This document shows positions 15,186-20,227 of a stretch of 20,227 nucleotides of DNA, piece by piece. This DNA comes from Bacteroidales bacterium H4. GTDB taxonomy: Bacteria; Bacteroidota; Bacteroidia; Bacteroidales; Muribaculaceae. Both the position numbers and the translations under genes were made by a program. The stretch is from NCBI GenBank assembly GCA_001701165.1, contig DAAP01000048.1, positions 1 to 20,227 on the forward strand, in the 5' to 3' direction. The notes under the pieces were generated by a model, which did no database searches, was not told the DNA's origin, and saw nothing but the letters and a program-made list of their open reading frames with translations. The stretch's first letter is position 1. The number at the start of each line of letters is the position of its first letter.

Positions 15186-18100
15186 TTATTTGCCTCCGAG
15201 GCGCGAATCTATGGCATCAAAGATGTCGGCTTCATCGCCGGTATAGTTGGAACGTACAGCGCGGAGGTACTCGTCGGCTTCGAAGACTTTGCCTTTGGCA
15301 CGCATTGCATCGCTCAGAATTATAAATCCTCGTGCCAGCCAATATTGGTGGGGCGTACCCGAGGCGGTGAATGCCTCGGCTGTGGCCAGGGCCTCATCAT
15401 TCATTTGATGGTCGAGGTAGTTTTGTGCCAGGTATACGGCGGCTTTCGCACCATAGATATCGGAGGCGTCTTTGGCCAGTTTTGACCAAATCTGTCTTGC
15501 GTCTTTGTCGTTGTCGGCGAGGTGCTCGGCAAGGCCCATGGAGAATGCCGCTTCGGTTTTGTCTTGTGCTCCGAGCGTCGAGGATGACAGGACTGACTGG
15601 GCTGCTTCGCGCAATGCGTTGGCATCGCCTTGATCGCGTGCTATGCGCATCAGGCCCATGCGTGCGGCGTTGGCGTTTTCGGGCGTGGAGGCGCGCTGAC
15701 TCAGTTTGACCCATGCATCGCGGGCATTGCCTTGGCGTCCTTGTGCATAGTCGTATGCGGCAACTATGGCCAAGGCGTCTTCGGCCGCTTCGGCATCGGG
15801 ATACTCTTTGACTATGGCTGAGGCATATTTGTATGCTTCGTCGGTAGCTTGTCGTTCCGAAGCTTCGTCCATCAGGTAAGCCAAAGCGCGGTGACGATTG
15901 TGCCCTTTGGGATAGTTTTTGAGGTAGCGGCGCATGGGTGCAATTCCTTGTCCGTTAAGATATTGTTCCTCGGCGGCTTCGAATGACAATCGGTCCGATT
16001 CGGCGGCTTCGAGACGCGGTGCGTTGTCTATACCGGCGATAAATTGCTCGTAGCGTTCCATTTCTCCGGCCTCGGCGGCGTATCGTTTGAGTACTTCGGC
16101 GGCTTGGCGAGCCTCGGCACTGGTGGGATACTCGCGTATGAGGCGTGCATATGTTGTGGCTGCTTCGTCTTTCTGGCCCGCATCGGCACGGATGTTGGCC
16201 AGATACAGCAGCGCCTGACGGCCTTGCTGTGTGGCCGGATATTTGGAGGTGAGGTCGTTGAGCGTGCGTTCGGCGTTTTCGTCATCGCCGCTGAGCTGGT
16301 AGGCTTCGGCTGTTTCGAGCAGTGCCTCCGGCATCAGCGATGAAGATGGGAAATCTTTGCGCAGAAGCTGTAGCAGGCGCAGGCGTTCGGCCTGGTCGGA
16401 GGTGTAGGATGCTATGACGGCTTGCTGAAACAGTGGGTAGTCGCCGGTGCGTGGTGCCATGTCAAAGGCGTGGGCGTATGCCTTGCGTGCCTGTTCCCAG
16501 TGCTTTTGGTAATAGTGGGCATCGCCCAGACGTGTGTATGCATCTGCCACAATGTGCTTGGACATGCTGCCCGGGCTGTCAATGACGTTGCGGAAGGCGT
16601 TGGCTGCCAGTCCGTAGTGTTTAAGTCCTAATTCGGCGTATCCAAGGTCGTAGTAGGCCAGACGGGTGTTGGCGTTTTTGCCCGAGGCTTCTTGAAGATA
16701 TGCTTTGAGATTTTCGGCGGCATTGGTATACTGGTTGTCAAGCAGGTATGCTTCGCCTAAAGCCATAAGGGTTTCATGGGCCACTTTATTGTCGTACCGG
16801 GCAAGCTCCAAGGCTTGTTCGAGGCGTGCTATGGCATCTCCGCGGCGGCCGGCGCCAAGGTCACGCAGCCCCAAGGCGTAGAGTACTTGTTGCTTGGCGG
16901 CGAGGACTTCGGCCGAGGGATTGGACGTGCGGTTGATGGATGCTATTGCTGCATCGTAATTGCGGTCGGTGACGTATCCGGCTATGATATATCGGCGTAC
17001 GATGTCACTATGGGCGCTTTCGGGGAACAGTTCGAGATATTCCTCAAAAGTCTTGACGGACGAGCCAAAAGGTACGCTGCCGCCGCGCGACAGTGCCACA
17101 GCGTAGTTGTAATAGGCGTTTTCGCGGGCCGAGTTATCGAAGGTCATGCGCGCGGCGCGGTCAAACGCCATAATGGCTGCGTCTGTATCGTTTTGTTTTA
17201 GCAATGCCTGTCCGATGTACAGATAGGCGTTTTGTCCCATGGCCGAGGGGCTGTCGCACACTCGGCGCAGGGTTTGTACGGCATTGGCGTATTCGCCTCT
17301 GTTGTATTCGCTGACGCCGAGGATGTACAGTGATGTGGGCTGCGGCTCTATGGTGGCGTCAACGTATGCGCGTATGTGTGGTACGGCTTCGTCGAAGCGG
17401 TCGAGATGGTAGAGGCTTTCGCCAGCGATGCGGTTGGCCTCGGCGGTGAATTCGGCGGTGCCGGCGGTGCCGCGGCCGAGTATTCGGCGTGCTTCGTCCA
17501 GTGAGCGGCTGTAGTCTTCGCGCACAAAGTATATTTGTGCCAGGTAGTATGGCGTCATGTCTCCCGGGGCCTTGGCTGTATTGGCCTGCCCGAAGAATTC
17601 GAGTGCCGTATCATACTGGCGTTGTGCGTAGGCGATGTATGCGAGGTAGAACGTGGCGGCATCGCGGTATTCGGGCTTGTCACGCAGGGACATCATCAGT
17701 GTCTGTGCGCTGTCATAGTCGCCAAGCTTGAGATAGCAATATGCCGTGCGATAGTCGTATTCGTCATGCCTTTCGGAGGTGAGAGCGGATGCATCGACGC
17801 GTCGGTAAAGCTCGAGGGCTTTGGCATAATTGTGCTCGAACTCAATATCGGCTATGCACATCATCACGTCTTGGCGCATCAGCGAGGCCGGATACGCGTC
17901 GAGGAATTGCTCTAAACGGTCGCGTGCGCGGCTGTCGCCGAGGCGGTGAAGGCACATAGCTTCGAGCCAAGCGGCCTGTTCGGCCACGTTGGTGCCAATC
18001 GCAGTGGGAGCGGCTTCCAAGGTGCGGCGTACTTCGTCGAGTGCGGCGTTGTAGCTGCCTGCTTCGTAGAGTGCTCGTGCCCGGCTGAGTGCTGCGGCTG

Positions 18101-18233
18101 TCGTCGGGATGGTCGTGCATGCGCCCACACCCTGACGAGGAGCATCGGCATAGTCGGGAACCTGGGCGGCTGCATGACTTTGGGCGGCGATGCCTATCGC
18201 CGCTAAAGCTGTCATTAGTACTATCTTGTTCAT
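15186..18233 (-). CDS. Large secreted tetratricopeptide repeat protein
   Basis: The 1015-residue protein has a signal peptide (cleavage near residues 21-24, SHAAAQ) and consists almost entirely of tandem TPR-like helix pairs. Examples are ALYEAGSYNAALDEVRRTL around 54-72, and many later repeats with A-x-x-x-Y/F and Y-P motifs that resemble YbgF/BamD-type repeats (residues such as EYPTSAEARQA). It is probably periplasmic and acts as a scaffold for protein-protein contacts. It opens the TPR - barrel - NfeD - paraslipin run and has a consensus promoter 62-92 bases upstream. The partner is not identifiable from sequence; the adjacent barrel protein is the obvious candidate. Confidence 0.9.
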   Translation of the reverse strand: MNKIVLMTALAAIGIAAQSHAAAQVPDYADAPRQGVGACTTIPTTAAALSRARALYEAGSYNAALDEVRRTLEAAPTAIGTNVAEQAAWLEAMCLHRLGDSRARDRLEQFLDAYPASLMRQDVMMCIADIEFEHNYAKALELYRRVDASALTSERHDEYDYRTAYCYLKLGDYDSAQTLMMSLRDKPEYRDAATFYLAYIAYAQRQYDTALEFFGQANTAKAPGDMTPYYLAQIYFVREDYSRSLDEARRILGRGTAGTAEFTAEANRIAGESLYHLDRFDEAVPHIRAYVDATIEPQPTSLYILGVSEYNRGEYANAVQTLRRVCDSPSAMGQNAYLYIGQALLKQNDTDAAIMAFDRAARMTFDNSARENAYYNYAVALSRGGSVPFGSSVKTFEEYLELFPESAHSDIVRRYIIAGYVTDRNYDAAIASINRTSNPSAEVLAAKQQVLYALGLRDLGAGRRGDAIARLEQALELARYDNKVAHETLMALGEAYLLDNQYTNAAENLKAYLQEASGKNANTRLAYYDLGYAELGLKHYGLAANAFRNVIDSPGSMSKHIVADAYTRLGDAHYYQKHWEQARKAYAHAFDMAPRTGDYPLFQQAVIASYTSDQAERLRLLQLLRKDFPSSSLMPEALLETAEAYQLSGDDENAERTLNDLTSKYPATQQGRQALLYLANIRADAGQKDEAATTYARLIREYPTSAEARQAAEVLKRYAAEAGEMERYEQFIAGIDNAPRLEAAESDRLSFEAAEEQYLNGQGIAPMRRYLKNYPKGHNRHRALAYLMDEASERQATDEAYKYASAIVKEYPDAEAAEDALAIVAAYDYAQGRQGNARDAWVKLSQRASTPENANAARMGLMRIARDQGDANALREAAQSVLSSSTLGAQDKTEAAFSMGLAEHLADNDKDARQIWSKLAKDASDIYGAKAAVYLAQNYLDHQMNDEALATAEAFTASGTPHQYWLARGFIILSDAMRAKGKVFEADEYLRAVRSNYTGDEADIFDAIDSRLGGK

Positions 18234-18294
18234 TGTTTATGGAGTGTCGTGTGAGCGCTTTGGCCGACATGCATTGCTACGGCCATATTTGATG

Positions 18295-18325
18295 CAAATT
18301 TAGTTATTTATATCCAAATCTTCAA
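18295..18325 (-). promoter_or_regulatory. Promoter of the TPR operon
   Basis: TAAATTTG (18302-18295) and TTG (18325-18323) are spaced by 20 nt, both to consensus. The -33 element abuts the stop codon (18327) of the AT-rich gene upstream, so the TPR operon is independent of that gene. Confidence 0.8.
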
Positions 18326-18326
18326 A

Positions 18327-18767
18327 TCATACGCGCACATAATCAGGGCAATCGACCCCCCTCTTACGTTTTCTTTTTATTTCATTGGATTTATTCGTTT
18401 CACTCGCACTCGTATTTTTTCTTGGGGGTACATTAGTAGCTGTATCTTCCGTATTATTAGGTGAAACCAATTTGGCAGCAATGAGCACAGCCATTGCAGG
18501 AGACTGAACTCTCTTAACATACGGCTCCAGTGCTTTAGTATTGAATATTGTTAATGCACAATACGCCTTATATAATGAAGAAACCATTATACTGAACGGC
18601 TCATTAGTGGAGTCGCGTACTCCACAAATAATCCCATTCATAACTTCAATATTAGAATATTTTACACCGGTGATACTTTCTGCATTGTTAATCTTCTTTA
18701 ACTCATCAATAAACTCAGCTTCAGAAAGTTCCCCAGTTCTTTTGTATGTTATATTCTTAAAAGCCAT
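18327..18767 (-). CDS. AT-rich gene of unknown function (146 aa)
   Basis: I do not recognise this protein. Residues about 1-100 look like a compact alpha/beta domain (FKNITYKRTGELSEAEFIDEL, GIICGVRDST, FSIMVSSLYKAYCAL, YVKRVQSPAMAVLIAAKLV). Residues about 104-146 are a polar, probably disordered tail ending in a very basic cluster KRKRKR and a short VDCPDYVRV end. There is no signal peptide or membrane segment, so it is likely cytosolic, and the basic tail would suit nucleic-acid contact. The coding DNA is visibly richer in A/T than all neighbours, which suggests recent acquisition. A -7 element 17 bases upstream of the ATG (18784-18791) gives an almost leaderless message. No mobile-element genes flank it. 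Confidence 0.75.
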   Translation of the reverse strand: MAFKNITYKRTGELSEAEFIDELKKINNAESITGVKYSNIEVMNGIICGVRDSTNEPFSIMVSSLYKAYCALTIFNTKALEPYVKRVQSPAMAVLIAAKLVSPNNTEDTATNVPPRKNTSASETNKSNEIKRKRKRGVDCPDYVRV

Positions 18768-18783
18768 AATTTAAAAATTTCTG

Positions 18784-18791
18784 CAAAGTTA
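18784..18791 (-). promoter_or_regulatory. -7 element of the AT-rich gene
   Basis: TAACTTTG (minus strand), followed by CAG, matches TAnnTTTG. The start would fall about 10 bases before the ATG. No TTG is seen at -33. Confidence 0.6.
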
Positions 18792-18921
18792 CGAAATTTT
18801 CATGAATTTTCCTGTCTTTTCCACGCCTTATATATAGCGGTAACTTCGTGGTATCAAATGGTTGCAAATGGTTTTCATTGTGGGAGAAGGTCCCGGTATT
18901 GTATGAAAGTAAACAAAGACA

Positions 18922-18950
18922 GCCGGGAAGCATATAACTTGCTTTCCGGC
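18922..18950 (-). terminator. ychF terminator
   Basis: GCCGGGAAGCA (18922-18932) pairs with TGCTTTCCGGC (18940-18950) over 11 bp, including one G-T pair, with a 7-nt loop. On the minus strand it is followed by TGTCTTTGTTTACTTT, a U-rich run. Confidence 0.85.
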
Positions 18951-18975
18951 CGTTTAGATGTATGTGCGTTGGCGC

Positions 18976-20079
18976 TTAGACGTTAAAGCGGAAGTGCATT
19001 ATGTCGCCGTCTTGCACGACATAATCCTTGCCTTCGACGCCCATCTTCCCGGCATCGCGCACGGGGCCTTCGCCGCCGAGGGTGACGTAGTCTTCGTATT
19101 TGATGACCTCGGCGCGTATGAATCCTTTTTCGAAATCGGTGTGTATGATGCCGGCTGCCTGCGGGGCCTTGGTGCCGCGACGGAATGTCCAGGCGCGTAC
19201 TTCGTCCGGGCCGGCGGTGAAATATGTCTGCAGGTCGAGCAGTGCGTAGGCAGCGCGTATCAAGCGTGCCACGCCTGATTCTTCAAGACCTATTTCGGCG
19301 AGAAATTCCTTGCGTTCCTCGTAGGTGTCCAGTTCGGCGATTTCGCTCTCGGTCTGGGCGGCCACGACCATCAGCGAGGCATCCTCGTCCGCGATGGCTT
19401 GACGCACGGCTTCGACGTATGCGTTACCGGTGGCAGCACTTGCATCGTCTACGTTGCATACATACAGCACGGGTTTGGCGGTGAGTAGGAACAGTTCGCG
19501 GCTGTAACGGATTTCGTCCGGTGTATCCAGTTTGACCGAGCGTGCCGGACGGCCGGCGTCCAGCGCATCTTTGTAGCGGCGCAGTACCTCGTATTGCATC
19601 TTGGCTGTTTTGTCGCCGCCGGTTTGTGCGGCTTTTTGAGTCTTGGATATTCGAGACTCGATGGTTTCGAGGTCTTTGAGTTGGAGTTCGTAGTCAATGA
19701 TTTCTTTATCGCGCACCGGGTCGACGCTGCCGTCTACGTGTGTGACATTGTCATCATCGAAGCAGCGCAATACGTGTAATATGGCGTCTGTCTCGCGTAT
19801 GTTGGCGAGGAATTTGTTGCCGAGGCCTTCGCCGCGGCTGGCGCCTTTGACCAGGCCGGCGATGTCTACGATTTCGACGGTGGCGGGTACTACCGAGCGA
19901 GGATTGCACATCTCCACCAGGCGTGTCAGACGGTCGTCCGGTACGGTGATGACGCCCACGTTCGGCTCGATGGTGCAGAATGGAAAGTTGGCTGACTGAG
20001 CCTTGGTGTTGCTCAGACAGTTGAAAAGCGTGGACTTGCCGACGTTGGGCAGTCCCACGATGCCGCATTTTAGTGCCAT
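18976..20079 (-). CDS. ychF: Redox-regulated ATPase YchF (Obg/OLA1 family)
   Basis: A cytosolic P-loop ATPase that binds ribosomes and affects translation and oxidative-stress responses. The 367-residue product has normal length and domain order: G domain with Walker A GLPNVGKST (9-17), G3 DIAGLVKGASRGEGLGN (72-88), a coiled-coil insertion (about 130-175), and a C-terminal TGS domain (about 285-367; TAGPDEVRAWTFRRGTKAPQAAG, DFEKGFIRAEV, GKDYVVQDGD). The G4 motif, normally NxxE in this family and responsible for ATP preference, reads NVDD (209-212) here, an oddity worth checking. It is a single-gene unit with its own promoter and terminator. Confidence 0.98.
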   Translation of the reverse strand: MALKCGIVGLPNVGKSTLFNCLSNTKAQSANFPFCTIEPNVGVITVPDDRLTRLVEMCNPRSVVPATVEIVDIAGLVKGASRGEGLGNKFLANIRETDAILHVLRCFDDDNVTHVDGSVDPVRDKEIIDYELQLKDLETIESRISKTQKAAQTGGDKTAKMQYEVLRRYKDALDAGRPARSVKLDTPDEIRYSRELFLLTAKPVLYVCNVDDASAATGNAYVEAVRQAIADEDASLMVVAAQTESEIAELDTYEERKEFLAEIGLEESGVARLIRAAYALLDLQTYFTAGPDEVRAWTFRRGTKAPQAAGIIHTDFEKGFIRAEVIKYEDYVTLGGEGPVRDAGKMGVEGKDYVVQDGDIMHFRFNV

Positions 20080-20157
20080 ATAATGTTTGGTGTTAGATGC
20101 CTATATGGACGGAGTGTCACGGTGATAGGCATGGGCTGTTCTGTCTTTTTCGGAGTG

Positions 20158-20188
20158 CAAAGGTACAAACATTCTGCCGTAATTGCAA
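20158..20188 (-). promoter_or_regulatory. ychF promoter
   Basis: TACCTTTG (20165-20158) is preceded by TTG (20188-20186) at 20-nt spacing, both to consensus. The start is estimated near 20151, giving a leader of about 72 nt. Beyond it, to the right edge, I see nothing more. Confidence 0.8.
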
Positions 20189-20227
20189 TTCGAAAGTCAG
20201 TGGCGGCAGGGCAACCGCATCAAAAAA

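Noticed and set aside
18855..18875. Direct repeat CAAATGGTTGCAAATGGTT near the AT-rich gene, possibly a target-site duplication or attachment site.
   Set aside because: The copies are adjacent rather than flanking the gene, and no matching copy was seen on the other side.
1..20227. tRNA, rRNA, CRISPR arrays, insertion sequences.
   Set aside because: No TTCGANTCC-type T-arm outside coding sequence, no regularly spaced repeats, and no transposase-like proteins were found on reading both strands.

Overview
The window looks like a chromosomal stretch of a Bacteroidales bacterium. The evidence is a fused SecDF, a DUF4369/thioredoxin-like lipoprotein, an OmpA-type porin, a TPR/beta-barrel pair, and promoters of the Bacteroidetes type (TTG, about 20 nt, then TAnnTTTG) with no purine-rich Shine-Dalgarno pattern. 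The moderately high GC of the coding DNA would fit Muribaculaceae, but that family assignment is only a guess. Every convincing gene lies on the minus strand, so transcription runs from high to low coordinates.

From the right edge leftward: ychF (18976-20079) has its own promoter and terminator. A compositionally odd AT-rich gene of unknown function follows (18327-18767). Next comes an envelope cluster made of a 1015-residue periplasmic TPR protein, an outer-membrane beta-barrel protein, an NfeD-like membrane protein and an SPFH/paraslipin protein (11719-18233); I see promoter elements only in front of the TPR gene. secDF (8638-11562) has its own -7 element and a strong hairpin terminator.

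The 658-base gap between secDF and the OmpA-family gene (6786-7979) holds a well-formed minus-strand promoter followed by a densely hairpinned stretch, which I propose as an unannotated small RNA. To the left lies a membrane protein carrying two FMN-binding domains and two CxxxCP motifs (NosR-like, 4745-6613). Then comes a greA - HIT - thioredoxin-like lipoprotein operon (2252-4353), and finally metK (489-1796) with a 57-residue basic protein at the left edge (55-228).

The most interesting element is the roughly 255-base metK leader. Just after a canonical promoter it contains a compact segment matching the architecture of the SAM-II riboswitch: a 5-bp P1, an AUUU loop, UUGCAA before the P1 3' strand, an A-rich linker, then UGCUAAAAA. 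The AUG embedded in the conserved 3' segment opens a 17-codon ORF. Its stop overlaps the start of a 48-codon ORF (ATGA), whose stop overlaps the metK start (TAATG). This suggests that SAM could gate metK by hiding a leader-peptide start codon and acting through translational coupling. That mechanism is inference; the motif and the overlaps are read directly from the sequence.

Most of the window is housekeeping: SAM synthesis, transcript elongation, protein export, envelope stability and ribosome-associated ATPase. The novelty lies in the leaders, the inter-operon RNA candidate, the AT-rich insertion and a few residue-level oddities.
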